From assembly GCF_021462225.1 (NCBI RefSeq), contig NC_061802.1, positions 7,273,859 through 7,337,858 of the forward strand: DNA of 64,000 nucleotides. Direction: 5' to 3'. The notes below the pieces were generated by a model that saw nothing but the letters and a program-made list of their open reading frames with translations, made no database searches and had not been told where the DNA came from. This document shows positions 1-25,567 of this stretch, piece after piece. Position numbers and translations under genes: made by a program. Numbering within the stretch: position 1 is the stretch's first letter; every line of letters begins with the position of its first letter. The DNA is from Girardinichthys multiradiatus. Taxonomy: Eukaryota; Chordata; Actinopteri; Cyprinodontiformes; Goodeidae.

Positions 1-59
1 TATTTTCCCTTGACCACCGAGAAACGGAGAGATAAAAGAAGCCAGAGGTTTCCATTTAC

Positions 60-12199
<12,140 letters not shown>

Positions 12200-12570
12200 G
12201 GTTTGTATAATCCTGATGGGAAAACAAAAACGCTTTTTCCACAAAATCAATTGGCAACCGAACCTTAGAACTTCACACCTAAAGCGGTGCCGCTGCGTAT
12301 CGGCGATGCGCGTTTTTACGCATAACGTGCTCCAAAGCTAGCGGACAGGTGTAAAAGAAAAAAAAAAAATCTTCGGTATTAAAGCAGTTGTTAGAGAAGG
12401 TATATCCCTGCTGTCACACTGACCGCGGTCTGAGCTGTGGTGAAGCTCAACCTCCTCTGGGTGGGAGAGGAAGGAAGAGCGTCACCAGACAGCGGAGGAT
12501 TGCTGGCGCTCCAGACCTTCCCGACGCGATTACTGGTTTTATTGGGAGTTTAAACCTTGCGTGCTCAAAT
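12200..12570 (-). promoter_or_regulatory. tie1: Probable tie1 promoter/5'UTR
   Basis: Directly upstream of the tie1 start codon. Composition shifts to GC/CpG-rich at about 12275-12340 and 12415-12545, against AT-rich surroundings. Two ETS-type AGGAAG cores lie at 12468-12478; ETS factors are known regulators of endothelial TIE genes, so this is consistent but not proof. No TATA box is assigned and the transcription start is unknown. A Tc1 relic begins only about 130 bp further upstream. Confidence 0.5.
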
Positions 12571-12704
12571 GACTGACGTCGCAAAAAAGAAAGACTCAAA
12601 CCAAAAAAACTTAAAACACCGAAGCTGTTCGACTTAACACGAAGAGCAATAAAATGATAAAGCAAAAGGCACTTTTAGAGTTTTAAGCAAATTTGCTCTC
12701 CTTG

Positions 12705-13543
12705 TTTGAGTATTTTATATTATATATAACTTTTTCACATTTTGTTACATTTAAGGAACAAATAGAATGCGTTAAAAGATTGTATTCAGCACTCTTTTCA
12801 ACTCCATTTATTTTAATGTCAGTAGACAGGTCAGATATAAAGCTGAAGAGAGGCTTAAGCAGTCCATAGCAACTTTGGAGGAGCTCCAGAGATCCATGGC
12901 TCAGGCAGGGGAATCTGTTAACAGAACAACTATTGTGCACTGCAGAAATTCAACCTTTTATAGAGAGGATGCCAGAAAAAAGAAATTGTTAAAAAGCCAT
13001 GTCCAGATTGAAGGTTACCTCAAGTACACAACAAATCTGAAAGAAGTGCTCTACTCATATATAGGACTAATAGTCGGTTTTTTGGCCTACATGAAAAATG
13101 TTATGTGTTCATACCACCCTGAAAACACAGTCTTCACAATAAAACATGGTGGTGGCAGCATCATGCTTGGGAGGCTTTCCTTCATTCGGAAAAAAGAAGC
13201 TGATGGGAACATGATTGGAGTGAAGTAGGCAGGAAAAAAACGGCTACAGGCTGCAGAGACTGCAAAAAATATACACCCAAAGCTACAGTATAATAGTTTA
13301 GACCAAAGCATATTCCTGTGTTAAGATGGGCCAGACCTAAATCCAATTGGGAATGTGTGGCAGACTTTAACATACCAAACAATATATCCACACACATGCC
13401 GCACTCATTTTTATTTGTAAAAAGTATGAAAAAAACATTAATAATTTTTATTTTACTTGACAATTATGCACTACTTTGTGTTGGTTTATTATATAAAATC
13501 CCAATAAAATAAATGAAGGTGTGAATACTTTCCAAGTCAATGC
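12705..13543 (+). mobile_element. Tc1/mariner relic upstream of tie1
   Basis: Decayed element, transposase direction plus. Recognisable pieces are EELQRSMAQAGESVNRTTIV (12875-12935), the KHGGGSIML block (13144-13168) and a DLNPIG... piece at 13335-13355, where DLNPIEN is expected. The right end has TTTGTGTTGGTTTATTATAT and ...GGTGTGAATACTTT, as in other fish Tc1 terminal repeats. Frames are broken. Confidence 0.7.
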
Positions 13544-13544
13544 A

Positions 13545-16500
13545 ACCTCAAGAAATATTGTACAGTTGTTGTTCAAGGTGGATACTGTACATTTAACATT
13601 GCTCTTTATTTAAAGTCTCCAACAAGATGAAGGATACATCAGTTAAATGCAAATTATCCATCCACCACTGATATGCACGGTTGGGGCAAGGTCTGGGCCT
13701 CTAAGCTCCTCATGTGTCTTCTAAGACTGACAGAGTACTCATTTGCTCCTCTTAATTCTAGTTGTATAAATATTACAGAGCAGAATGCAGCAGCAAAATG
13801 GTGTCAAGTTCTGCCAGATGTAACAGCTTTGTTCTCTCACTTCGATGAGCTGCTTACAATCCCTGCAGCTTTTATGGTCAGCCAGACTGCCCCCTTTCCT
13901 CCTAATCTGTCAGTTTTAGGAAATGATGAACAATATGCTTGTTGTGTCTATTTCTGCCATAATCTTTTAAATGCACTGCACTGTCCCAATCTGAGATGTG
14001 TGTTTGGGACAAATGCCCATGCTTCTTTCTTATTTGCTCTGCAAAAGTCTTGCTCGGTTGATTTAGTGTTTTTCCTTCATTTCCTTGTGGCTTCAGACAA
14101 TCGCCTTGAAGTTCAAATAACGTCTCATTGTCTGAGATTTCCTGTTTTTAGTTTTGAAAGATTACATGGTTTTTGTTTGCCAGCAAAGTGCATTCTGTTA
14201 GCCTTAAAAATGAAGTCTTAAAATAATGACATGCCCTATTAAGTGGGTTGGTAATGTCATATATTTTCTAGTCAAATAATAAATAAATCATAAATTCCAA
14301 ACAAAATCCCTAAAGATTAAGGTGTATTAGTGTTTGTATTAGATGGGGTTACAGAAAAGAGAGCATATTAAGTAATAATATGAAAGAGAGTTGAAATAGT
14401 TCAGTCTCCTGATGACAATATTTTTTTATTTTTCCCTTCTTGCAAAAAACAGGGTCTTGGCATTCACTATCAACTCAGGTCTATGAACTCCATGGTGACC
14501 TGTTATTGTGACCTGTTTGCCTCGGCAGAAGATCTCATTTCCTCTGCACACACTTTATGTACATTTATGGATCACACTGAGCTCAAAAACAAAATTAGTT
14601 GCCCATTTATACATGACAAAACTTCATAGCTTCACAATGCAAAACAATAATTCGAACAACTTTTGTCTTCTTTTTTTGTATTTCTTTTAGCAGACTTTTG
14701 AAAAACAAATGAGTTGGTGAGCAAAGAAAAAGCTCTATGTGTTGCAGACACAGCTAGGTGGAGCCTGCATAGGGTGCCAGAGGAAAATACTAAAGGCTGG
14801 GTCAGTACAGATGCTTCAGCCTCTGGCTACATAAAGTATGTCAAGAGCCAAATAAAAAAAGGTGTGTTTTTTGTGACTGTGTGTATGTGAACATAAAACT
14901 GCACATGTGTCTGTTTGTGATGGCCCCTTTGAAGAACAGAGAAGCAACAGACTGTGAGAAGAAATATGAAGAATATCTGAGGGTGGGAACAGAATGCATT
15001 GATTGTGTCCATGTGTAAATACAAATGAAATGGCTCTTATTGGTTGGATAGAAAGGGTGGAGGCAAATATTACTTTGACAGTGGCCACTGTGTCCAATAA
15101 TTGGTGTTCTGCAGTAACTGTGGAGTTATCCATTTGCTTAATGAGATTACCAGACAGTGTTTTGACCAAGTACAAGAAGAACAATAACGTGCCGTACAGT
15201 AAATCATTTTGACAAACAATGCATTTCCTGCATGGCTCTGAAAAGCAAGCATTTATACAAGACAAAAAAAATCAAGCATATATGTAAAGAACACAATCTT
15301 TGGAGGTCCACAAGATGGTTCATAGTTGAGATAGAATGTGTTTAGACTGATGTGTTAGCTTAATGGAGTCTAGACGAAAATTCAGAATGAAAGACTCACC
15401 TTCACCGCCTCCACCTTCCAGTGACTCTTCTGTGCGTCTCCCGGCCTTCCAATCAGGCTCCTGTCCACCTGATTCTCCATCCAATCACCTTTCGACGCCT
15501 TGCTTTTAAAGGACCTTCAGCTGTGTTCATCCTCGGTTGTCAGCTGAGCTCATTCCTCCTCCACCCCACCTCCACCATCTTCCTTCCCATCTCCTACCGG
15601 CTTCCTTGCTCCCTGGCCGCCAATCCACCACCAGTGTCGGATCGGGGGGAAGATATCTCTAAATCTAAGCCTTACAAATGTTCATCTTAACTCATGTCAT
15701 TCTCAGCATTCATGTCTTCCTCCCAGGTCTGAGCGCCAAAGAAATAACCATGTAATTTCTCATTAAAACGTTTCTAATTGCCATCCCCTTTTCTTTGTGA
15801 GTCTTTTCAGATTGAATTTACATGTAGCCTAGAATATTTAAATGTATTTAGCAAACTACAAATGGGACTTGTGACTTTCTTCATGCTGACTTATCAAAAA
15901 TATCAGATTTGTGGAGTGTACTACTAATGGTTGTACTTTTGAGAGATTCACTCACTTTAGTTGTAGATCCATGTGGCTCCTCTGGAGTTCTCATGTGCCT
16001 TTCTGCTACTTCTTTGATTATTTTTGTTATCTGTGTTTCTGAATAACGTTTTTTTTTTTGCTCTGTTTACGTGGCGACCATGTCTTTGTTTGCAGATGGC
16101 ACACTGAACAGTGCTCCATAAGATGTCAAAAGTTAATGTCTGATAAGTTATAACCATCCCCGAGGCTTTCATAGAACAGCTGTATTTATACTAACATTAA
16201 ATCACAGACAAATAATCTCTGTATATTAGTTAGGTTACTTCTTTTATCATTTCTAAAGAAATGAATACTGAAGGATTTTATGATTTTTACTCAATCTTCT
16301 TTTAAATTGTATTTTTATAATACAATTGCATGCCACACTTTTTAGATTTTTGTTCATGAACAATTATATAGCCACATATAATTTTCCATCCACTTCAATT
16401 ATGTACAGTGTGGTGTTGGGCTGTCACATAAACTCTTTAAAATACATTGAAGTCTGTTCAGAAAACGTAATGATTCATTATAGAGAAAAGCAGCTTTTTC

Positions 16501-18088
16501 TGTCTCAAACGATAAACAGCTGTGGTTGCAATGCTGCTTGAGGTGTTGATGGTGAGGACAGGGGTGTGTGGAAGTGAGAACGGCAGCAAAGGCGGGAGGC
16601 CTGAAAGATTTTGTGAGAAAGTTTGTATTAAATTCCCGTTTCCCTTCATTGTGTGCCGAGCTGGCCTGGCTCCACACGCACTAATCCTGCTGGGCCCTGG
16701 GAGCCTGGGGAAAGGGGTCACTCACACTTTTTGGGGCCCCAGTTCACCAAATCTGAATCCCCCCTAACTGCAGTTACAAACCCCTGACCTTCATCCAAGC
16801 ATACCCCATGATTTCTGATAAAGAAACCATGTTCAGTGCTAACTATGCGCCTGAAAACACGATAACACTAGTGAGAGAGAGGTAAATGTAAGCACTGCTA
16901 AATTAGATGATGACAGACAAAAGGACAGATTGTGAGATAAAACATGCATGTGACAAATATTAGCAGATCCTAAATGTCTCCATCAGTGCAAGTCGGATTT
17001 CCCCAACAATAAACAGCTACAAAAGCCTGATAACGCTATTTCGTGGGAGTTTTGATTGGGTTTTTGCTCTGTCAACAATTTCTTAAAGCACAGTTTCCTT
17101 CACTACATGGTAATTGTCTAGACATTTATTAAATTAAAATAAGAAATGGCCATATTTAAATTTCAGGATTGAGAGTCTGTTGAAAAGCAAGAGAGAAAAT
17201 GAATGACTACATGGAAAAAGTTTGCAGCTGCAAAAACTAAATGACAATCTGAGAAAGCTTCATGGGCTCAGCAATGCTTGTAGTAAAGCAGGCACCTTTA
17301 TATGTTTCAGTAACAAACTAGATATCTGCAGCTTTTATCCAGAGGAGAACAAAATGAAAAACACCACACAACTAGGTCACCTTGCTCATCTCTAAATCAG
17401 CTGCATAGAGCCACAATCATGTTTCAAATCACAATATCTGTGCAAAGATCCTACCCATATGAAATCAAAACGACCCAGTTTTGGATCAGCAGCAGACAGA
17501 TGTGGGCCAAATGCTTTTCCAAGAAAGCCAACCTCAGATTTGTCAGCGCCTTCACACAAATGCCTCTCAATCATACAGCTGTAAAAATATGTGGAGAGAG
17601 ATTCAGCCACGTTCTGGGCATAAGAACATGAAGACATAAGTGTGTTCAGGTCACAGCTTCTGACATCCACACCCACCCTTTGTCACATGTCACTTCCTTT
17701 GCCATATTTCCTCTCACTTTCCACTGTATACTTTCTCACAAGGAAAAGCTGCCATATACATAACCTCCAGAGGAAAATTCCTCAAGCAGATGGATTGGCA
17801 TATGAAATAATGACAATGGATTTGACAGAAGACAAAAACAAGAAAAGAGTTGCCGGGGTCACAGGGCGGACAACATGGGAATGTTTCAAATGATACACAA
17901 GGACGTAATTTAGGTGCTTTCTTAAACTGTATTATTAATACATAAATAAATCAGTTTAATAACTAGGTTCAGAGTCTATCAAAAATCATTTTAAACTATA
18001 AATCTTTTACCAATCCGCTGAGTGTTCTCTATGCAACATTAAAAAAGAAGCAGGAGATTTTTATACGTTTCTTAGAATTAACCTGATT
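13545..18088. other. Intergenic, no gene recognised
   Basis: Contains a 182-codon ORF at 13673-14221 (plus) that matches nothing I know and is treated as chance. A pyrimidine-rich, promoter- or LTR-like stretch lies at 15400-15730. The rest is AT-rich, with no exon-like structure. Confidence 0.45.
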
Positions 18089-18099
18089 ACACTTTAATT

Positions 18100-18437
18100 G
18101 AGGGCTGCACGGTGGCGCAGTTGGTGGCACTGGGTTCGATTCCCGTCCGTGGGTCTTTCTGCATGGAGTTTGCATGTTCTCCCCATGCATGGGTGGATTC
18201 TCTCTGGGTACTGTGGCTTCCTCCCACAGTCCAAAGACATGCCTGTTAGGTCAATTGGTCTCTCTAAATTCCCCTTAGATGTATGAATGAATGTGTGTGT
18301 GGTTGTTTGTGTGTTGCCCTGCGATGGACTGGCGACCTGTCCAGGGTGTACCCCACCTCTCACCCATAGACTGCTGGAGATAGGGACCAGCTTCCCCGCG
18401 ACCCACTATGGAATAAGTGGTAGAAAATGACTGACTG
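18100..18437 (+). mobile_element. tRNA-derived SINE with perfect 11-bp TSD
   Basis: 338-bp SINE. The head is GGGCTGCACGGTGGCGCAG; an A box TGGCGCAGTTG lies at 18113-18123 and an exact B box GGTTCGATTCC at 18133-18143. It ends in a GACTGACTGA-type tail. It is flanked by perfect direct repeats ACACTTTAATT at 18089-18099 and 18438-18448, showing retroposition. The A-to-B spacing is about 20 bp; the partner copy at 19762-20120 has extra sequence there, so this copy looks deleted between boxes. Confidence 0.85.
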
Positions 18438-18849
18438 ACACTTTAATTAAAACTGAAACACTATAAGAAAAAAATATTCATGCAAACATGATTTACTAAT
18501 CATTTACTAACACAAGAAAATATAAAGAAAAAATACACTGCTAATTGAATACATACATCTGCTTAAAAAAATGTCAATTCTACCCTGAAAACTACTTCTA
18601 CAGGCTAAGGAGGTGCTTTAGTCCCTTTACATGATATGTATTCTGAATTGGTCCTATAAAAATAAGCTAAACTCATTTAAATTGAATAATTGAATGCTCA
18701 AAACACTAAAGGCAGTGATTAAAGTGTAGGATACAACTGAAATCGTATATTTACATAGACTGTATAAAAAGACACATAGCCATTTTCTTCTCCCTGTCTG
18801 ACATTTTAATAGACTAAACCTTACCTGTTATCATTCAGAATTACCAAAA

Positions 18850-19620
18850 TGATTTTTATTGGCTAAACGCTGAAATACGTTTTTTTGAGTTGTTTTCATT
18901 TTGTTCAAGGGTCCACAAGTTGTCTATGAGATCAGAGCTTTGTAATGGCCACTCCAAAACATTGACTGTATTGTCATTAAGCCACTTTGCAACTAATTTG
19001 GTGGCACGATTAGTGTCTCTGTTCATTTGGAAAGCTTAACTTCTTGGCTGATGCCTTAAGCTGTGGCTTCAATATTTCCACAGAATTTTCTGTCCCCACT
19101 TTCCTCCCATTTTGTGAGTGGACCACTCCCTCCTGCAGCAAAACAGCCATAACATGATCATGTCGCCCCCGTATATACACTTGACATGTTGTTCTCAGGC
19201 TTGTGGTCTTCCCCATAAAGATGGTTGTTATGTTCAAACACGTCAATTTTAGTTTTATCAGCCCACAGGAAATACTTCCAAAAATGAATACCTCTGTCCC
19301 TCAGTGTGTCTACAAACTGCAGTGGCTTTTAATGTTTCTTTTAGAGTAATGGATTCTTCCTCTCTGAGTGGCCCCTCAGCTCATGTTAGTAGAGCATTTG
19401 TCTTATACTGGATGATGGTGCTCTCTTATCAACTTCAGTCTGCACCTGTGCAAGGTGTTTTACTTTTGATCTGTGGTTTACACACACATTTCACAACGAA
19501 ATACATTAATCTCTGGGAGACAGAACTGTTTGCCTTCCTGAAGGGTATAACTGCAGATTTTAGTTGGGCTTGTAATTGTATTGTATTAATTTCTTCAGTC
19601 AGTGTTGTAGCTATTATTGC
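18850..19620 (-). mobile_element. Tc1/mariner relic
   Basis: Minus-strand transposase remnants. GTTTTATCAGCCCACAGGA at 19250-19270 is the decayed complement of the WSDETK block, and CTCCTGCAGCAAAACAGCCA at 19131-19150 of the CFAAGG block. The GAGACAGAACTG segment near 19520 fits the N-terminal part of the same fish family, whose opposite-strand relic is at 42830-43290. No open frame survives. Confidence 0.6.
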
Positions 19621-19761
19621 TTTTGATTATCCTATATCATTATTGCTTTTTTTGAATAAAGACCCTTTATTTATCACTATGTTTCCAATACAAAGCAGGG
19701 GTCAAAAATGATTCCTTTCCATGTTTTTCCATGGGTTTCTGGTTTCTATGATAAATATATA

Positions 19762-20120
19762 TGAATCCATCCATCCATTTTCTATACCCGCTTCTTCCAT
19801 ACAGGGTCCTTCTTTCATACAGGGTTGCAGAGGAGCTGGTGCTTAACTCCAGCAGGATGCGAGGTACACCCTGGACAGGTCACCAGTCAATCACAGGTCA
19901 ACACAGAGACACACAGGACACACCCATTCATACCAATTTAGAGAGACCATTTAACCTAACAGTCATGTTTTGGGACTGTGAACAGAAGCCAGAGTACCAG
20001 GAGAGAACCCACGCACGTACGGGAAGAACATGCAAACTCCATGCAGAAAGACCCCCGGCTGGGAGTCAAACCCAGGACCTTCTTGCTGCAAAGCAGCAGT
20101 GCTACCAAATGCGCCACCAT
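19762..20120 (-). mobile_element. SINE copy, inverted relative to 18100-18437
   Basis: Same SINE family as 18100-18437 in opposite orientation: on the minus strand ATGGTGGCGCATTTGGTAGC, a decayed B box GGTTTGACTCC, then shared body blocks GGAGTTTGCATGTTCTTCCC and CTGTCCAGGGTGTACC. It retains the inter-box segment missing from the other copy. No clear target duplication is visible. Confidence 0.75.
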
Positions 20121-20507
20121 TCATTATTGTTCTATTTTTTTCATATATGTTTTTTATTTAGCAGATATTATGATTGAAATGTTTGACTGTTGAGCCAAAT
20201 TATTATAAGTAACTTCATTTTAAATAACACTTTGACTAATGGCTCATTTTTGATGCATGTGTGTAAACATGAGGTATTAACAGGAGAACTGTTCTTAAAA
20301 ATATAAGGCAAAATGGACATAATTATGTCACATCAAAAAAAAGATGTTTTAACAATACAGGGAATGTTCGATCATAAAATAGGCTGATATTAAAATACAG
20401 AGCAAAGAAAAGCTCAGAATCATTTTTACTCATGTTTTGCATCAAAAGATTATCGAAAATACACACTGGCATTTAGGGCAAGCTCTTTTGAGTATAATAC
20501 ATGTAGA

Positions 20508-20522
20508 GGTTATATATATACA

Positions 20523-20554
<32 letters not shown>

Positions 20555-20618
20555 CATATATATATATATACATATATATATATGTATATATATATGTATA
20601 TATACATATATATATATA

Positions 20619-20674
<56 letters not shown>

Positions 20675-20703
20675 CATATATATATACATATATATATATG
20701 TAC

Positions 20704-20735
<32 letters not shown>

Positions 20736-20785
20736 GTATACATATATATATATATATACATATATATATACATATATATATATAC

Positions 20786-20820
<35 letters not shown>

Positions 20821-20997
20821 CATATATATATACATATATAGATAGATATATATATATATAGATATATATATATCTATATATATATATAGATATATATATA
20901 TATCTATATATATATATATATATAGATATATATATATATATCTATCTATATATATATATAGATATATATATATATCTATATATATACATACATATCT
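20508..20997. repeat. (TA)n-type satellite with phased C/G interruptions
   Basis: About 490 bp of almost pure alternating TA. It is broken by single C or G bases giving CATATATA and GTATATA units (20508-20838) and then GATATATA / TATCTATA units (20838-20990). It is largely self-complementary, so the IY-repeat ORFs on both strands are artefacts. Confidence 0.97.
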
Positions 20998-21919
20998 ACA
21001 CTGAAAGCACATCCAACCTCAAATGACCCTGTGCTAAAGGAGGGTTGGAAACAGAATAAATTACTGACAAGTTTTACAGCATCATGATTAGGTTTCAAGT
21101 TTCTGACAGGAGCACCTCCCTTGGCATTTCCTCAGGCTCCACCAGTAACATCATTACCATTATAACACAGTTAGAAAAATTCATGGTTATTATCAAGCCA
21201 TAACACTGACTGATGATTATACAGAAGAGATAATGTTATTATCCATATGTATCTGTTTCAAATTAGAAGCAGTGAACAGAATGTTTTTAACCTGTAACAG
21301 ACAGTTTCAACATGTATGTCTGCAAGTGTCCCCAGATGTTAAGAACAAAAGATTAATATGATTTGCATTTTGTCTTGGATAGTTGAAAGAATGCCCAGCT
21401 CTTGTAGGTTTTCAACACATGAACACCAGCACTTAGACACTCAACAAAGGAAGAAAAACTATCGTTGCTTCACTGGATAGTGTGGATTTTTTTCAAATGT
21501 GGACCATAGAAGAGCTTAAAGAAAATGTATTTCATCTCAAAGTAATTTTAATTCATTACAAATGTAGAAAATGTCAATAAATTAAATCGTGCTAAATGGC
21601 TCACAACACTGATGTCTGTACTATTTCCACTCTCAATATAAAAACGAGATTTTTAACATGCATAACTTGCTACAAGGCTGTCTAGTCAAGCAACCTTTCC
21701 AAATGTAATGCATAAACTTACTTTAGCTAACTGGTTATTGCTAAATCTAACACAGTTGTCTGATTTCAATTTACAAAATAGTGGCACAACCCAAAATTAA
21801 CAAGTACAATTGTAAAAAGACACCCAGTACAGTTTCCACACTGTCATTATTTACTTAATAAATGGCACAATGGAAAAGCTGTGTGTTAAAACCAAAGTGC
21901 ATCCATGATTCAAAAGCTT
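20998..21919. other. Intergenic, nothing recognised
   Basis: AT-rich sequence without repeats or ORFs that I can name. Confidence 0.4.
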
Positions 21920-22960
21920 ATAGAATCACATTTTGTAGCTATAACATACACAGGTTATTTTCTTGATGACCTATCTATCTTTCACATCACTCTGAATGAA
22001 TTTTGGCCCACTGTTCTATACACAATATGACATGAATGACCCAGTTTAAGCTGTGAAACAGATGGCTTCACATTTGACTCTAAAAAACAAAAGTATACAA
22101 AGATTATTATAGTTGTTTTAGAAACTGCAAGGTGCTCAGGATAAGGCTGAAAAAAAAAGATCTAAATTATCACCCCTCCACCATCATGCTCGACAGTTAG
22201 TATTAAGTGTTTTTCCCAAACATGTTGTGCTTTGTAATAAATATATTTATTACTCACCTACATATCTGTCCAAATGACATCATTCCAGCAGACTTGTGGT
22301 TCATTCACATTCAAGGCACAGCTGTTTATTCTTTAAGACTCAATGTCATTTTATTTTTAAACACAAAGCCTTCTTTTTGCAGCCCTTTCAAAAACTCCAC
22401 CTCTGATCAGTCTTCTTGTAATTGTACTGTCATGAACTTTAATACTGACATGTTAAGTGAGGCATGTAGGGTTTGAGATGGAGCCCTTGGGTTGTTTGCT
22501 TTTGGTTTTACCATTTCTCCGAGCATTGCAATATCTGAATTTGGGGTGAATTTGTTGGGAAGACTGGCAAACCAAACACTCTTAAATCTTTACCACATGT
22601 GAATATTTTTTCTTACTTTTTAATGGTGGACATTAGATTAATTTTGGAATTGGCCATTATTTATACCTTGACTACAACCACAAAAGTAATATTTAAAGCA
22701 ATCATGTAAAGTTTTATAGAAAATTAGGTGGGATGGGGAACAAACCCATTATCCCAGGTTAGTAGTACCCACCAAAGACCCTGTGGTGAAGATTTTACAA
22801 ATCCTGAAAACCTTTTAATCTTTTAAACAGCTATGTTTAAAATATAAATTAATCATTCTTTGGTAATTTGGGTTTTTTACAACAATTAGTTAGTGTACTG
22901 TGTAGTATTTTTAACTTTTCTTTCAGGTGAGTAAACAAATCAATTAATTAGCATCACAAC
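21920..22960 (-). mobile_element. Tc1/mariner relic
   Basis: Decayed minus-strand element. Signature pieces on the plus strand are CACCATCATGCTCGACAGTT at 22179-22198 (complement of the GGSIM region), TTGTAATTGTACTGTCATGA at 22416-22435 and GGGGTGAATTTGTTGGGA at 22543-22560. All belong to one fish Tc1 family that I recognise, and frames are destroyed. The ends are approximate. Confidence 0.6.
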
Positions 22961-24013
22961 AAGAGGAAAATCCATTTTGATGGGATGTGTTTCTTCTTAA
23001 TTAAGCGTGGACATCAATTATGGTACTTGGAATGTTTTGTGTATTTTCTCCTCTGAAAAATAACATGACTGAATGCTCTTTTTCCTATCCAGTATGGTCA
23101 TACAGCCAACAGGTTGGCAGTGTTGTTGACCAAATTTCAAGTAGTGCAAATTACTGTACTTTTACTGTTAAAACGTGTTGAAAGCACAGCATTAAATGCA
23201 TCTGTTTTCCTGTTAAGGATTAAATAAAAGAGTCTATTGTTAACTTGGATGACAATGTGTTCTAAGAATGAATATACCAATAGTCTTGCCCAGCAGCCAC
23301 AATATTTCAGAAGTTACCGATTGTGCTTTTAAAGTGTTTTTCATATTGTCTCTGTATGCTAGTGTCTGTGCATGAATTACACACAAACACAAAACTAACA
23401 GACATGAAAACACTTGTTCATAAGCATTGTCAATTCATTAGTCCCATACTGAAGGAAAACAAGGAGCATAACTCAGATTGGATGACCTGCCACCAAACCC
23501 ATTCTCCCAGTCTGCCTGCTGGGGTGATGCAGGGGTGCTGGGAAAGTGGCTGGGTCCATCAGCAGATGTAATGTACAGTGACCCATATCACTTTGACGCC
23601 ACACACACACCTCCATGTTTTCAGGATGTTGATGTTTCAGCCCCTGCTGACCTGGCACAGGTAGATGTACCGTAACAGCAGACATTCGCCTCGTTAATGT
23701 TGTTGTAGAAAGCCTCTGAAATCATAGCACTCATCATAGTTACTTGCTGTCAACATGTAGCGCTGATGTAAAAATTGGGCTGAGTAAATTATTTCACTGT
23801 AGAGGGTAATAAGACAATTTCTTAGTAAAAGGATAGGAGGCAATCCTGAAAAAAACAAAGTGCTTTTACCATTCTGTTGTTGGAAAATGAGATGGGTCAC
23901 ATACACAGTCTTTAGCAACATTACACATAAAAGTAGGAGACCCAACACTTGAGCATTATTGCCACATGCTGTCATAAAATGCCACAATATGCCTAGAAAC
24001 AAGAAGTAGTTTA
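22961..24013. other. Intergenic, nothing recognised
   Basis: No exon or repeat that I can support. Overlapping ORFs near 23320-23690 on both strands have no recognisable content. Confidence 0.4.
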
Positions 24014-24345
24014 GTGCCTCGCGAAAGTATTACTAAGTTTTGAACATTTTCAAATGTTGTCACATTAAACTCAAAAACGTTAACATATTTCTTGAGAATG
24101 CAAAAAGGAAAGAATCTGATACATGCTTTTCAAATTGGTTACAAATGAAAATCTGGAAAGTATGATATGCATATGCTTTGCTCCGTTTAATCTGATAACC
24201 CAAAATCAAATTCAGTTTAACAATTGCCTTCAAAAGGCACCTAATTTTAAGCCCCCAGGTGTGATTTAATCTTAGTTAAAATACAACGGTTCTGTGGAGG
24301 ATTCAGAGGTTTGCTAGAGAACACACAGCACCTGCACTGATTCAT
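24014..24345 (+). mobile_element. Tc1/mariner left-end relic
   Basis: Begins like a fish Tc1 terminal repeat (GTGCCTCGCGAAAGTATTAC). It continues with the 5' untranslated block AATTGCCTTCAAAAGGCACC and ...AGAGGTTTGCTAGAGAACAC that precedes the transposase in related elements. The transposase itself is absent. Confidence 0.6.
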
Positions 24346-25567
24346 ATAACCCTAACCTTTTGTCTCTTTTTTGTTTTTATTAAGCTCAATAACTGCATCA
24401 TTGTACGTCTATGTACTTTTTTGTTTTGACTTATATAGAAAACAAGAGAAAGTCTGATTTTGACACCGATTCTGCTGTCTGGTCGATTGATTTGGCGCAT
24501 TTCTAAAATATTTTATCACTGGCATTTTTTCATGCAACACTGAATACTCTGCTGACTCTGTCGTTTGTTTGCAACTTGAGAAAGATTTTAACCTTAACAG
24601 TCTCACCCCATGGCTGGTTGTGCTGTCCCAAAAGCATTTCAAATGTGTGTGGCAACAATATCATCATTAGCATGAAAAATAAATATGATGTGCTTCACTA
24701 TTTCTCAATCATGTTACATTGCAGAGAAGTCTCACCGATCCCTATGTCCTCATGAAAACCTTTTCTATGCTTAGCGATGATCCCAAAAAGACTGAACATT
24801 TTAAATATTCTGGTTACAGTGGATGTTTTAAGGATTGCCTAAGAGCTTATCAAGCACAGCAGCTAGCAAGCCAGTTGTTGGCAATATATGACAGGAGGTG
24901 TTAAGTTGAATATTACCCAATGGAAGTGTGTTTGACGTGTATTGTAGTTTCTGCTTGGCATAAAAAAGTAGTACACCATCGTGAAATTCAAATGTTTTAT
25001 TTAGACAAACACTTAACTGTCATAGAAATGATTTTAACCAGCTAAAATGAAAATAAATGAATCCTCCTGTTACAGTGGACAGAGGAGGAATATTAAATGT
25101 TTATAACAAAACTATTTTTAACCAATACGACTTGAATGGAAGAACAGATAAATATAAGTTGATTTCTGTTAATTTTATGGCTCATTAATAATAAAAGTCT
25201 AAACAAATGTCATTTCTAATGAGTATTAAATAAGGATAGTTCAGCAGCAATTTAGATTATTAATGAGCTGCTTTTGCAGGAAATAATAATAAATAGTTCA
25301 ATTAAAGAAAAAATGTATGAAATAATGTGTGAAATCTAAAAAACAAATTAATAATGCAAACAAATGTACTTTTGTTACTCTTTAATGTTGTGTAGCACTA
25401 AGAAGAAAATGTAGATAACTACTCCTTATCAAGTAATTTTATCATATAAATGCGAGAAAAGCTCCATCATGTCATATACCAGTGTTGGTGCATGTTATGC
25501 AACAATAGGTTTGGTTTGGCTATGAATAACTATCAATGCCAAGTGCCAAGAGCAATTAATAATAAAG
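24346..25567. other. Intergenic, nothing recognised
   Basis: Very AT-rich; no features assigned. Confidence 0.4.

Noticed and set aside
13673..14221. 182-codon plus-strand ORF
   Set aside because: No recognisable domain, no splice context, composition typical of AT-rich noncoding sequence; length is not exceptional among the many ORFs of a 64-kb window.
14816..15265. 149-codon minus-strand ORF with overlapping ORFs in other frames
   Set aside because: Several frames are open over the same bases and none shows family features.
20437..21012. Several IY-rich ORFs on both strands
   Set aside because: They arise from the (TA)n satellite, which is open in many frames.
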